From positions 24,586 to 88,585 of the forward strand of contig PLBY01000149.1 of assembly GCA_003134655.1 (NCBI GenBank): a DNA stretch of 64,000 nt, read 5' to 3'. Under the pieces are notes generated by a model, which was given only the letters and a program-made list of their open reading frames with translations, did no database searches and had not been told where the DNA came from. A program made the translations under genes and the position numbers. Position 1 is the first letter of the stretch. Each line of letters opens with the position of its first letter. This DNA is from Acidobacteriaceae bacterium. Its GTDB lineage: Bacteria > Acidobacteriota > Terriglobia > Terriglobales > Acidobacteriaceae. Positions 27,218-36,337 of the stretch are shown one piece after another.

Positions 27218-28366
27218 ATGAAGATTGAATCGGCACTGATTCATTCGGTTTTCCCGCCTCCGTTCAAGGATCCTGTGTCGGATTCCACTCTGGGACCTTT
27301 TGCAGATTTCCCCGTCTCGATCCTGGAACTGAACTGCGCAGGGATCGTCGGCTACGGCGTTTTGCCGGTAAGCGAAATGGCCCACAACCTGGCCAAGGAC
27401 CTCTTCTTGCCGCTCCTGTGGCAGTACGAAATTGAAGATGTCCCTTCAATCGAACGTTTTTGGGACTTGGCGTGGAAACGAATCCGGAACATGGGCACGG
27501 GCATAACCCTCCATGTGCTAAACGCGATAGACCTGGCCTTGTGGGATATCGTCGCCAAGAAAGCGAACCAGCCCCTTTTCCAGTTACTCGGAGCGAAGAG
27601 GGAACGCATCGCTGGTTATGCCACCAACGGCTGGGTGAACTTCGATCTGCCCAAACTGATTGCAACGCTCGAGGACACGGTCGCACGCGGCTTCCGAATC
27701 ATCAAGATGAAGGTGGGAGTTGACCAGGGGACCAGAATGGACGAGGACGTTCGCCGGGTCAAGGCGGTACGAAAAGCGCTTGGCGAAACAATCGGATTGG
27801 CAGTGGATTCGAATCAATGCTGGTCGGCAGAAGATGCATTGCGGTTCGCCCGCCAGATAGCGGATCAGAACATCTTGTGGTTCGAAGAGCCCATACCGGC
27901 CCGCGACTTCTTTGGATATCAGCAATTGGTGGAAAAAAGCCCTATCCCGATTGCCGCTGGGGAGACGCTTTGCGAACCGGATGAATACGCCACCCTTTTG
28001 AAGCTGAACGGTGTTTCCATAGTGCAGCCGTTTGCTTGTATCCTCGGTGGGGTGACTCCCTTTCGACGCGTGGCCCAAATTGCGGCGGATGCCGGAATCC
28101 GTTTAACGACTGGCGGATTCTCTCCCTTGACCTGCAACTTGGTTGCGGCTGCGCCAACAGGCTATCTGACGGAATATCCAATACCGATGGCAGATACATT
28201 CAGTTCACTACTGCAGCGGGCCCCCAAAATTGTGAATGGAGAATTTCATCTGCTCCAGGTACCAGGTCACGGGGTATTACCCGATCCTGAGGTTGTGAAA
28301 AGATACTCCAGAGGCAGTCCGGTAAGGATCGAGCCAGGGAGTCTCGCGACCATTCAAGTTTTCTAA
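27218..28366 (+). CDS. Enolase-superfamily protein (MR/MLE type) 2 lacking the His-Asp dyad
   Basis: A 382-residue enolase-superfamily protein with K163-M-K165 and the three metal ligands D197 (DSNQCW), E223 (FEEP) and E249 (AAGE). Where mandelate-racemase-group enzymes carry the Asp and His of the second base, this protein reads VQPFACILGG and TTGGFSP, so both appear to be replaced. Proton abstraction by the Lys is intact. A one-base dehydratase or epimerase mechanism, or an altered substrate, is therefore likely. It starts 7 bp after the beta-helix gene stop, within the same operon, and differs clearly from the paralogue at 23.1 kb. Confidence 0.8.
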   Translation: MKIESALIHSVFPPPFKDPVSDSTLGPFADFPVSILELNCAGIVGYGVLPVSEMAHNLAKDLFLPLLWQYEIEDVPSIERFWDLAWKRIRNMGTGITLHVLNAIDLALWDIVAKKANQPLFQLLGAKRERIAGYATNGWVNFDLPKLIATLEDTVARGFRIIKMKVGVDQGTRMDEDVRRVKAVRKALGETIGLAVDSNQCWSAEDALRFARQIADQNILWFEEPIPARDFFGYQQLVEKSPIPIAAGETLCEPDEYATLLKLNGVSIVQPFACILGGVTPFRRVAQIAADAGIRLTTGGFSPLTCNLVAAAPTGYLTEYPIPMADTFSSLLQRAPKIVNGEFHLLQVPGHGVLPDPEVVKRYSRGSPVRIEPGSLATIQVF

Positions 28367-28394
28367 TGACGATGTTGAACTGCGTTAATCCTAA

Positions 28395-29351
28395 ATGTCG
28401 AATCTCACGGTGATTGCGGACCATGGTGATGTGTGCGGCGAAGCCCCAGTTTGGGATGTCGCGAAGCAGAAGCTTTATTGGGCTGATTGTGCCGGTTTGA
28501 AATTCTTTTGCTACGACTGGCGCACCAAGAAAACGAAACTGCTCAAGGAAGATGTGGAAGTCAACGGCTGCGCCCTCAATGATGCGGGTGGTTTCGTAGT
28601 TACCAATAACTCTGGCATATGGCTCTGGGATGGAACGGGAGCGCCCACCTTAGTCGTAGCTCAAGCGGAGGGCGCAACGTGCCGGCTCAACGATTGTATC
28701 GCTGATCCCAAAGGCCGAGTGCTTACGGGCTCCTGGTTTTACGACCCCACCAAAGATTATGAACTTGGCAGGCTGTTTTGCCTGGATACGAACGGCAGTA
28801 TCCGCGTTCTAGATGAGGGTTTTCACCTGGCCAATGGGCTCGGTTTTTCTCCTGATGGAAGAACACTCTACTTTACCGATTCCTTTAAGCGCACAATCCA
28901 TGCCTACGACTATGACATTGACTCGGGTCACGTGCGCAACGTCCGTGTCATCATTAAAGTCGCCGACACTGCAGGGCTGCCCGATGGACTCACCGTAGAC
29001 GCGGAGGGGTTTATCTGGTCTGCGGAATGGTACGGCAGTTGTGTCGCTCGATATGACCCGGATGGCAAGTTGGAGCGACGGATCAACACACCTGCGAAGC
29101 AAACTTCCTCCCTCACTTTTGGTGGACCGAACCTAACGGACATCTTTGTTACCTCAGCGGCGAAATCGGAGCCTATGCCCGTGATGCCACCCGGCTACGA
29201 TCCCCAGTCAGGGTATTTCGGTGGTGCGTTGTTTCATGTGAATGTAGGCATTCAAGGCAAACCGGAATACAAAGCGAACATTCGGGTCGAACCATCCGAG
29301 CAATACCCGCGGTCTTGGGATGAGCCAAAAACGGACGACGAAATTATATAG
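28395..29351 (+). CDS. SMP-30/gluconolactonase-family lactonase
   Basis: A six-bladed beta-propeller protein of 318 residues with the family signatures GEAPVWD (metal-ligand Glu), RLNDCIADPKGR (Asn/Asp ligands), ANGLGFSPDGRTLYFTDS and DGLTVDAEGFIWSAEW. It should open sugar lactones in the cytoplasm (no signal peptide), with a bound divalent cation. The cluster thus has two unrelated lactonases, this one and the COG3618 type at 21.0 kb, perhaps for different ring forms or sugars. The ribosome site is poor; it follows the dehydratase gene by 28 bp. Confidence 0.87.
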   Translation: MSNLTVIADHGDVCGEAPVWDVAKQKLYWADCAGLKFFCYDWRTKKTKLLKEDVEVNGCALNDAGGFVVTNNSGIWLWDGTGAPTLVVAQAEGATCRLNDCIADPKGRVLTGSWFYDPTKDYELGRLFCLDTNGSIRVLDEGFHLANGLGFSPDGRTLYFTDSFKRTIHAYDYDIDSGHVRNVRVIIKVADTAGLPDGLTVDAEGFIWSAEWYGSCVARYDPDGKLERRINTPAKQTSSLTFGGPNLTDIFVTSAAKSEPMPVMPPGYDPQSGYFGGALFHVNVGIQGKPEYKANIRVEPSEQYPRSWDEPKTDDEII

Positions 29352-29571
29352 AGGTCTGCTGATCTATCATTGTTCTCTAGCATGCGGAAGCGCTGACGAT
29401 TTTTCTGCAGGTCGATTGTGACTTCGCGACCCAGCCGTCGTCTCAAGGCGCTTCCTACAAGTATCACAAAGCTGCAGTTGGACAAGCGCGCTACTGCGAC
29501 TGGTCGGGGCAGGAATCTGCTGCCGGTAGTCGCAAGCGTCACATCGCTGTCATGAATTGAGAGAATACAGC

Positions 29572-30423
29572 ATGAAAATCGTACGTTATGGACTGCCTCA
29601 CCAAGAAAAGCCAGGCATCCTCGACTCCGACGGCAACATTCGGGACCTTACGGCCATAGTGCCGGAGCTTGCGGGTGGGACTCTGTCGCCTTCGACCCTA
29701 GCGTCGTTGAAAAACATTGACGTTGCAAAGCTGCCGACGGCAACGGGCGGCGCCCCGAGGTTCGGCCCCTGCGTCGGCGGCGTCGGCAAGTTTATCTGTA
29801 TTGGGTTAAATTACTCCGACCATGCGGCGGAAGCCGACATGAAAGTCCCGAGCGAACCCGTCATCTTCATGAAAGCCACGTCCGCCATCTGTGGGCCGAA
29901 CGACGACATTGTGATTCCGAGGGGTGCCACGAAGACGGACTGGGAGGTAGAGTTAGGTGTGGTCATTGGAACTCCTGCCAGATACGTTAGTGAGGCCGAA
30001 GCGATGTCACACGTGGCCGGCTACTGCGTCATCAACGACCTCTCGGAGCGCGCGTTCCAACTCGAAGGCACCGGGCAGTGGGTCAAGGGCAAGAGCTCGG
30101 ATACATTCGGCCCGATCGGGCCATGGCTGGTGACGGCCGATGAAGTTCCTGACCCCCAAAACCTGAAGATGTGGCTCGAGGTGGACGGACATCGCTACCA
30201 GAACGGATCGACGCGAACGATGATCTTTGGCGTCCGGCAACTAATCAGCTACGTGAGCCGATTCATGAGTTTGCAACCCGGAGACATTATCTCGACCGGT
30301 ACTCCGCCAGGAGTGGGCATGGGACAACGGCCCCCGGTTTATCTGAGAGCGGGAAATTGTGTGCGGCTGGGCATCGAAGGGCTAGGCGAGCAAAACCAGC
30401 GCGTTATCGCGGAGCGCGCCTAG
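29572..30423 (+). CDS. Fumarylacetoacetate hydrolase family, probable 2,4-diketo-3-deoxy sugar-acid hydrolase
   Basis: An FAH-fold hydrolase of 283 residues. The metal triad is E125-x-E127 (DWEVELG) and D156 (INDLSER), followed by K/G-rich lid motifs SSDTFGPIGPW and ISTGTPPGVGMG. The family includes 2,4-diketo-3-deoxy-L-rhamnonate/L-fuconate hydrolases that give pyruvate and L-lactate; this context fits that reaction best. A TTG five codons upstream opens the frame, but the ATG at 29572 with GAGAG eight bases before it is the likelier start. It is the last gene of the plus-strand arm before a decayed insertion sequence. Confidence 0.85.
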   Translation: MKIVRYGLPHQEKPGILDSDGNIRDLTAIVPELAGGTLSPSTLASLKNIDVAKLPTATGGAPRFGPCVGGVGKFICIGLNYSDHAAEADMKVPSEPVIFMKATSAICGPNDDIVIPRGATKTDWEVELGVVIGTPARYVSEAEAMSHVAGYCVINDLSERAFQLEGTGQWVKGKSSDTFGPIGPWLVTADEVPDPQNLKMWLEVDGHRYQNGSTRTMIFGVRQLISYVSRFMSLQPGDIISTGTPPGVGMGQRPPVYLRAGNCVRLGIEGLGEQNQRVIAERA

Positions 30424-30517
30424 CCGGGCGGGCACTTTCCAGATTTCCAAAGAGCTTCTCTGTGCCGCTGTTGGATAGTGAGCTAGTGAACTCCCAGAAT
30501 GGTTGTGACCTAATGGA

Positions 30518-30531
30518 ATGGACCCCTCCGG
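30518..30531 (+). repeat. Left subterminal inverted repeat of the IS
   Basis: ATGGACCCCTCCGG pairs with the right copy at 31833-31846 with one mismatch. It lies just before the transposase ATG at 30533. Confidence 0.7.
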
Positions 30532-30532
30532 G

Positions 30533-31605
30533 ATGATTGTAAGCTCAGTCCCGGAGGTGGTTCCCAATATAGTGACAGTTGGACTGGATATTGCGAAGCA
30601 AACGTTTCAAGTCCACGGAGTGGACTGCAAGGGCAAGGTGGTATTGCGGAAGCGGCTGAGACGAGCTGAGGTGGCTTCGTTTTTTGCCGGACTCGAACCT
30701 TGTCTGATTGGACTGGAAGGTCTAGCGGTGGAGCGCACTACTGGTTTCGAGTATTGAGCCGACTGGGGCACATGCGCCTGATCGCGCCGCAGTTTGTGAA
30801 GCCCTACGTAAAGTCACAGAAGAATGATGCCAACGATGCGGAGGCGATCTGTGAAGCGGTGAGAGGACCGAGCATGCGCTTCGTTCCTGCCAAGAAGATT
30901 GAACAGCAGGATCTGCAATGTCTGCATCGGGTACGCTCCCGGCTGATTGGTTGTCGGACACAGTTACTCAACCAAATTCGCGGGCTGCTGGCGGAGTATG
31001 GATTGTTCTTCCGCAGCATGTTGCTCAGTTGCGCCGCAATCTCCCCGCGCTGCTGGAAGACGACGGGAACGAACTCACGATTCCCACCCGGCATTTATTC
31101 CACTCCCTCTACGAAGAACTGGTCAAACTGGAAGCCAAGATCGGTTCCGCGGATCAGCGGATCGAGCGGGCATTCCAAAAGAACGAAGAATGCCAGCGTA
31201 TTGGCGCCGTGGAAGGGATCGGACCCGTGACGGCCACTGCGATTGTGGCCGCCATCAGCGATGGCCACGCTTTTCGGAATGGAAGGCAGTTTGCTGCTGG
31301 GGGTGGTGGGGGTCTGGTGCCGCGACAGCATTCCAGCGGAGGCAAAACAAAACTGCTGGGTATCAGCAAACGCGGTGATCCCTATCTGCGCACATTGTTG
31401 GTGCATCGAGCGCGATCGGTGGTTTATCGGGCCAAGGCTAAGACCGACTGACCGACTGTCGCAGTCGTTGGATCAACGACAAACAACAGAGACTGGGAAC
31501 AGCAAGAGCTTGCATTGCGCTCGCCAAGTCGCCAACAAAAATGCACGCATCCTCTGGTCCCTGATTGCGAAGCAACAAGTGTATCGGCCGGCTGTCTGTA
31601 GCTGA
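30533..31605 (+). pseudogene. IS110-family DEDD transposase, three frameshifts
   Basis: Joined across three frame changes, the sequence gives a complete IS110-type transposase. The N-terminal VGLDIAKQTFQVHG carries the first catalytic Asp. After a frameshift near 30720 comes KPYVKSQKNDANDAEAICEA with the paired Asp. After a second shift near 31015 comes the C-terminal Tnp20 domain GIGPVTATAIVAAISDG and LVPRQHSSGGKTKLLGISK. After a third near 31445 comes the usual end KNARILWSLIAKQQVYRP. The motif GLEACGG is damaged at the first shift. Gene length is normal (about 340 residues when repaired), so the copy decayed in place. It cannot make active transposase. Confidence 0.8.
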
Positions 31606-31832
31606 AGCTGAGTTGAGGTGTCCTAGTCGAGATGCTTGAGCCAAACATGATGGCGAAAGGGTGAGACCAGCTTCTTCAAAACATGCGGGGGGCAGGGCCT
31701 TCCAAGGCCGTTGACCTGATTAGGAGAAGAAGAGCAGATTCCATCAGGGAGGATGGATACATCTTCCCATTAAGAGCCCGGATATATGCACGCGTCTCTT
31801 TCACACATCGCTCTCATCGAGGCCCTTGCAAA
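31606..31832 (+). ncRNA. Candidate relic bridge-RNA region at the IS right end
   Basis: IS1111-group elements encode a guide-like bridge RNA in the non-coding right end. This 227-bp stretch has no credible ORF. It contains a GGCCTT/AAGGCC stem (31696-31709) and a nine-pair stem GGGAGGATG (31747-31755) with CATCTTCCC (31760-31768), loop GATA, allowing one G-U pair. The position and folding suit such an RNA, but loop guide sequences were not assigned. Confidence 0.35.
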
Positions 31833-31846
31833 CCGGATGGGTCCAT
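31833..31846 (-). repeat. Right subterminal inverted repeat of the IS
   Basis: CCGGATGGGTCCAT is the reverse complement of the left repeat at 30518 except for one base. It marks the right end of the element. Confidence 0.7.
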
Positions 31847-31967
31847 ATATGCCCCTCCAGTTCAACATCGCGGAGACTAACGACCGCACATGGCTGAGAG
31901 TGGCTCGTCATCGTCTTTGTGACGCTTAAAACCGCTTAACCAAAAGAACACCCAGTTAGTTGCGTGA

Positions 31968-33398
31968 TTAGTGCGGACAGGAGGGAGCCGTGCCGCTCTG
32001 AGGAATCGTATAACCTGGAGGTCCCCATCCGCCTGAAATGTGCGGAAAACTAACAGGCGAGCTAAAGACTCGACTGCCGGAAACTATGGTGTACGTCCAG
32101 CCCGAGCATTGCGGATTTTCATTTATCGGATTGCTATCTGTGAAATCTCCTGTGTAATTTATGGAACCGCCGGAATAATTGAAGTACACGTTGTTGTGGA
32201 CTGTTGGAACCGCGTTGTCACTGACCGTGTCAGCACGGAAGGCTTTGGACACCGACGAACCCGTGCTGATGATTATGTTCGAGGTGAAGTCATTTCCCGT
32301 CATGGTCGTTAACCCGCCGGGTGTGCCGGCTCCTGGGCAGGTACTACTAAAGTCGCCGGGGCTACACTGATAGAAGAAGACCCGCTGATTTCCCGACCCG
32401 CCAATGTCAAACAAGTTGCCCGTAATTGTGACATTTGAGCCCCCGTGCACTTGCACCGCCCACTGTCCGGTCCCGGCAACAATGTTTTGCGTTACTGTGG
32501 CGTTCGATAAACCGTCGTCTATATAGATGCCCTTATTAAACCCGGAGACGCTCCCGTAGTCGCGAACGAAGTTGTTCTTGATGGTGATGTTTGTGGAGGC
32601 GGGAGGATAATAGTCATCCTGGACGTAAATGGCACCGTCATCGCTTTCGCTCAGGCAGGTGTTCAAGACCACATTGTTTTCGATGTCCGTGCCACTGATA
32701 TCGTCTCCCACGCTGCCAACACGAGGACTGTCAGCCGTGGCGTTGATTCCTCTCGAGTTCGAATTGTACACCGCGTTGTTTAAGATTTTCGTGTTGATCG
32801 CCGTACCCAATACGTGAATTCCTCCTCCATATCGGTTGTAGAAGTCATGCACAATATTGTTTTTCACCACATTGCTGTCGGCGGTTGGACCGAAGCAATG
32901 GTGCGTTCCTCCACACACCTCAATACCCGAATCATTGAAATGTTGTACCACCAGGCCATTGATGGTGATCTTGGAGCCTCCGAATATGGCGAATACGACG
33001 GCCAGACCGTTGGCCCTACTGGTCGATCCACCATCAAGGATGGCGCTGTTCGGCGGGTCGCTCGGGTAGGCCGCCCAGGTCTCTCCATTGTCAGACGAAG
33101 TAAGGGTGAACGTCGAGCTCAGGTTATAGGTACCCGCCATCAGGTACGTGGCTTTGATGGGACTTCGCTGCATGGCGATCTGCGCCTTTCCCAAAGTCTG
33201 GAAGGGCAACGAGGGCGACGTGCCGGAGTTGGCATCGCTGCCCTTGGGAGAGACGTAATAAGCGTTGGTCACTGAGGCCTGATTGGAGTTGCCGTTCGTG
33301 CCTCTCGAGTTCACTGCTCGCATGGTGATGCAGTACGTCAAGATTGCAGTGACCAGCACCGAGATAATTACTAAGGCAGGTTTTTTTATATCGTGCAT
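31968..33398 (-). CDS. Secreted or anchored right-handed beta-helix protein
   Basis: The N terminus has one hydrophobic helix (about 8-28) followed by a Ser/Asn-rich linker, so the protein is exported or membrane-anchored. The opening AYYVSPKGSDANSGTSPSLPF and the PbH1 rungs (SNVVKNNIVHDFYN, TNITIKNNFVRDYG, NVTITGNLFDIGG) give a pectate-lyase-like beta-helix of 476 residues. Substrate and catalytic residues are not evident. It follows a GH3 gene on the same strand after 200 bp and is convergent with the decayed IS. The ribosome site is weak. Confidence 0.72.
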   Translation of the reverse strand: MHDIKKPALVIISVLVTAILTYCITMRAVNSRGTNGNSNQASVTNAYYVSPKGSDANSGTSPSLPFQTLGKAQIAMQRSPIKATYLMAGTYNLSSTFTLTSSDNGETWAAYPSDPPNSAILDGGSTSRANGLAVVFAIFGGSKITINGLVVQHFNDSGIEVCGGTHHCFGPTADSNVVKNNIVHDFYNRYGGGIHVLGTAINTKILNNAVYNSNSRGINATADSPRVGSVGDDISGTDIENNVVLNTCLSESDDGAIYVQDDYYPPASTNITIKNNFVRDYGSVSGFNKGIYIDDGLSNATVTQNIVAGTGQWAVQVHGGSNVTITGNLFDIGGSGNQRVFFYQCSPGDFSSTCPGAGTPGGLTTMTGNDFTSNIIISTGSSVSKAFRADTVSDNAVPTVHNNVYFNYSGGSINYTGDFTDSNPINENPQCSGWTYTIVSGSRVFSSPVSFPHISGGWGPPGYTIPQSGTAPSCPH

Positions 33399-33598
33399 TT
33401 GAGGCCGTTTCGATGCGCCATCAGCGCGCTGAGTTTAAGGCCATAGGTGGGGCACCACAAGCTGTAGGAATCGCGCAAAATGTGTCCGCATCACATAAGA
33501 GATTGAGAGTGTTCCTTCGGGTCTATTTCTCTCCCGACCCCTCCTTACGGGCGCTTCGAAGTTCAAGTTGAAGCAGTACTGACGTTTCAGCGTTAAAT

Positions 33599-36184
33599 TC
33601 AGTCACCTACCACTACCTGTCCCTTTAGCCGAATATCGGAAGAAGATGCTCCCACCCAGATGTCAAACGTACCGGGGGAGACTACTGAGGACTTTTGCTT
33701 AGTATCCCAGTGTGCCCAGTCCGCTACCGGCAGTGCCAGTTTGATAGTGCGGAGTTCCCCAGCTTTTAAATGAATCCGCTGAAATGTCTTAAGTTGCAAG
33801 CGTGGCTGCTTGTACGCGCGTTCTTCTTGATGGACGTAAGCCTGCACAACTTCGTCGCCATCACGCTGGCCTACATTTTGGATATCCACTGAGGCAGTTA
33901 TCACTCCCCGAGTTTTAGACTCACTTGGAGAAACCCGCAACTTGGTGTACCGAAAATCTGTGTAGCTCAGCCCATAACCGAAAGGATAAAGCGGGGGGTG
34001 ATCCAAATACATATATGTTCGCCCTTTGGTGATGTCATAGTCAGTTATGGAAGGAATCTGAGAGTCAGACAAATAGAAAGTCAGGGGTAAGCGACCACTT
34101 GGGTTGTGGTCCCCGAAGAGCACGTCAGCTATGGCGTTGCCTCCTTGCTCGCCCGGGTACCACGCTTCCACGATCGCCGGGACGTGCTCCTGAATCCAGT
34201 TGATGGCGACGGGGCTGCCATTCTCGAGAAGCACGATCGTTCGAGGATTGGCCTGAAAAACATGCTCGATAAACTCCTGCTGTTCAGGTGGCAGTGACAA
34301 TGTCGTTCGATCTTTGGTCTCATCCTCGAGATCAGTGGTGAGTCCAATCACGGCAATCACCGCGTCATAATGGCGTAGTTGTGTAAGGTCCTGAGCCGGA
34401 GGCTTCCAGATCAGGCGAATGCCATCATCACTATACTTGTGGTGCGAGTATTCAAGCCTCAAGGCATACGTATGGCCCGCTTGCAAGAATACGGGCTTAG
34501 CCAGTGTGCCAGTCGGCCCCTCAACCAATTTCTCCCCGTCTAGAAATAAACGACCCTCGCCCACGACATTCACTCCAAGTTGGTAGTCTCCGCTCACGGG
34601 AGGAGTCAGTTTCCCAGTCCATCGAACCGAGTAGTGAGGTTCAGACATACTGTTGAGGGGGATGTTCCAGCCCCAGAGCACGAATTGGATTTCCGGATCA
34701 ACGCGTTCGGAATGGGGTTTGCCCGACAGTGTCTCATTGTCGAAGTACTCGCCCAAAAGTCCTTGCTGTCCATCGGGCGCCGTCAGGTACTCCGAAGGGA
34801 TCGAAGACAAGCCTTCGCTCCACGGGATCAGGTTTACGGAGATCTTCGAACCGGCTCGTGCCCGAATTCCGGTCACCGGAGTTACAGCGGGATTGGTTGG
34901 GTTGCCGCTGTAATTGCCGAAAAGGGATACCGCGGCATTTGGTCCTACCACTGCAATTGAATGAACACGTGCTGTATCGAGCGGCAAGAGCTGACGATTT
35001 TCTACCTTCTCATTTTTGAGCAGGACAATGGACTCCCGAGCGAGTTGCCTTGCCAATGTCACATGCTGAGGCGAACCAACAACCGATCCCGGAATCCGCG
35101 AGAACGGTATCTGGTCCGCTGGATCGAATAGGCCAAGACGAAAGCGCGCCCGCAGGGCATTCGCAACAGCGCGATTCAGCGTAGCTTCGCTAACAGCACC
35201 TTGCCGAACCGTTGCGAGCAGGTGGGTCGTGAAGAACTCACAGCACTCGGGGGTTAGGCTGCCGAGGTCGACATCGAGACCCGCATTGAATGCCGCGGCC
35301 AGAGCGCCATCGAAGGTACTGCTATAGTGGTGCTCGGAAAAGACATTGGTCACAGCCCCTTCGTCGCTTGTCACATACCCCTTGAAGCCCCACTCTCCCC
35401 GGAGCTCATCTGTCAGCAGCCATCGGTTGGCGGTGCTTGGCGTTCCGTTGATGGCGGTGTATGACGTCATAATGCTCCCAGCATGGCCTTGCACAACACA
35501 CTGTCGGAACGGCTCCAGGTAGTAATCGCGCAACTGGTCTTCGGGTGCTACCGCGTTCGTTGAAAAGCGCTCAGACTCCTGACTGTAGACTGCGAAATGC
35601 TTTAGAGTGGCAATAACTTTCAGGTATCTAGGATCGTCACCTTGTAAGCCTTTGACAAACTCCACACCCAACCGTCCCGAGAGATAAGGGTCCTCGCCAT
35701 ATGTCTCCTGAGTTCGGCCCCAGCGTGGGTCGCGAGCAAGGTTGACGACGGGCCCATAGAGGACGAGAAAGTCGCTGTGAGGAAGTGTGAGGCGCTCACC
35801 GAATTGGTTCTGCATCGCGCGAGCCTCGTCGGAAATGGCATTCGCCATAGTCCTGACGATATCAGGATCCCAAGTGGCCGCTAGACCAATAGCCTGCGGA
35901 AAGACGGTTGCGGTACCCCCCATGATGACTCCGTGCAGCGCCTCGTTGCAGCAGTTATAGGCGGAAATACCAAGGCGGGGAATCGCGGGCGTCATGTCCT
36001 GCACAAGCGATATCTTCTCTTCAACCGTCAGGCGCGACACAAGGTCGTTGATCCGCTGCTCGAGCGGAAGTCTGGTATCGCGGAAAGGAAGTTCTCCGGA
36101 GGCCAGGACAGACGGTGCGTCAAAGCGTCCTAGGAGCGCACCGCCGATGATTGTAACTGCTGCTAGTTTTGAGCTTAATCGCAT
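33599..36184 (-). CDS. Secreted GH3 beta-xylosidase-like enzyme with PA14 insert
   Basis: A signal peptide (1-29) precedes a GH3 barrel with NEALHGV (79-85), KHFAVYSQE (195-203) and GYVTSDEGAV, where D274 is the nucleophile. These are the hallmarks of the xylosidase/arabinofuranosidase branch of GH3. The second domain carries a PA14-like insert (about 455-600), and a fibronectin-III-like domain closes the protein. At 861 residues it is complete. It differs clearly in N-terminal motifs from the GH3 at 10.3 kb, so different linkages are expected. GAAGG precedes the ATG. It lies 150 bp after a metallophosphoesterase gene in the same direction. Confidence 0.88.
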   Translation of the reverse strand: MRLSSKLAAVTIIGGALLGRFDAPSVLASGELPFRDTRLPLEQRINDLVSRLTVEEKISLVQDMTPAIPRLGISAYNCCNEALHGVIMGGTATVFPQAIGLAATWDPDIVRTMANAISDEARAMQNQFGERLTLPHSDFLVLYGPVVNLARDPRWGRTQETYGEDPYLSGRLGVEFVKGLQGDDPRYLKVIATLKHFAVYSQESERFSTNAVAPEDQLRDYYLEPFRQCVVQGHAGSIMTSYTAINGTPSTANRWLLTDELRGEWGFKGYVTSDEGAVTNVFSEHHYSSTFDGALAAAFNAGLDVDLGSLTPECCEFFTTHLLATVRQGAVSEATLNRAVANALRARFRLGLFDPADQIPFSRIPGSVVGSPQHVTLARQLARESIVLLKNEKVENRQLLPLDTARVHSIAVVGPNAAVSLFGNYSGNPTNPAVTPVTGIRARAGSKISVNLIPWSEGLSSIPSEYLTAPDGQQGLLGEYFDNETLSGKPHSERVDPEIQFVLWGWNIPLNSMSEPHYSVRWTGKLTPPVSGDYQLGVNVVGEGRLFLDGEKLVEGPTGTLAKPVFLQAGHTYALRLEYSHHKYSDDGIRLIWKPPAQDLTQLRHYDAVIAVIGLTTDLEDETKDRTTLSLPPEQQEFIEHVFQANPRTIVLLENGSPVAINWIQEHVPAIVEAWYPGEQGGNAIADVLFGDHNPSGRLPLTFYLSDSQIPSITDYDITKGRTYMYLDHPPLYPFGYGLSYTDFRYTKLRVSPSESKTRGVITASVDIQNVGQRDGDEVVQAYVHQEERAYKQPRLQLKTFQRIHLKAGELRTIKLALPVADWAHWDTKQKSSVVSPGTFDIWVGASSSDIRLKGQVVVGD

Positions 36185-36337
36185 TGTTACCTTCGCCGTG
36201 AATTTCCTTAGATGACTTTGAAGACTGGCTCCAGCCCGAACCTCATTTCCCGCGGTCCAGTTAGTACGACGAGATCGAAAACTACTCTAGCCCGACACGG
36301 ATCCGATCCCCGTTTAGCGTCCCCCTGAGATCGAGTC

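Larger units (their letters stand above)
30518..31846 (+). mobile_element. Decayed IS110-family (IS1111-group) insertion sequence
   Basis: A broken DEDD transposase gene is flanked by imperfect subterminal inverted repeats ATGGACCCCTCCGG (30518-30531) and CCGGATGGGTCCAT (31833-31846), which match at 13 of 14 positions. About 230 bp of non-coding, hairpin-forming DNA lies between the transposase end and the right repeat, as in the IS1111 group. The true ends probably lie a few bases outside the repeats. It sits between the catabolic operon and a convergent beta-helix gene, interrupting neither. Confidence 0.75.

Noticed and set aside
30700..31605. Separate short genes in the IS110 region
   Set aside because: They are fragments of one transposase split by frameshifts.
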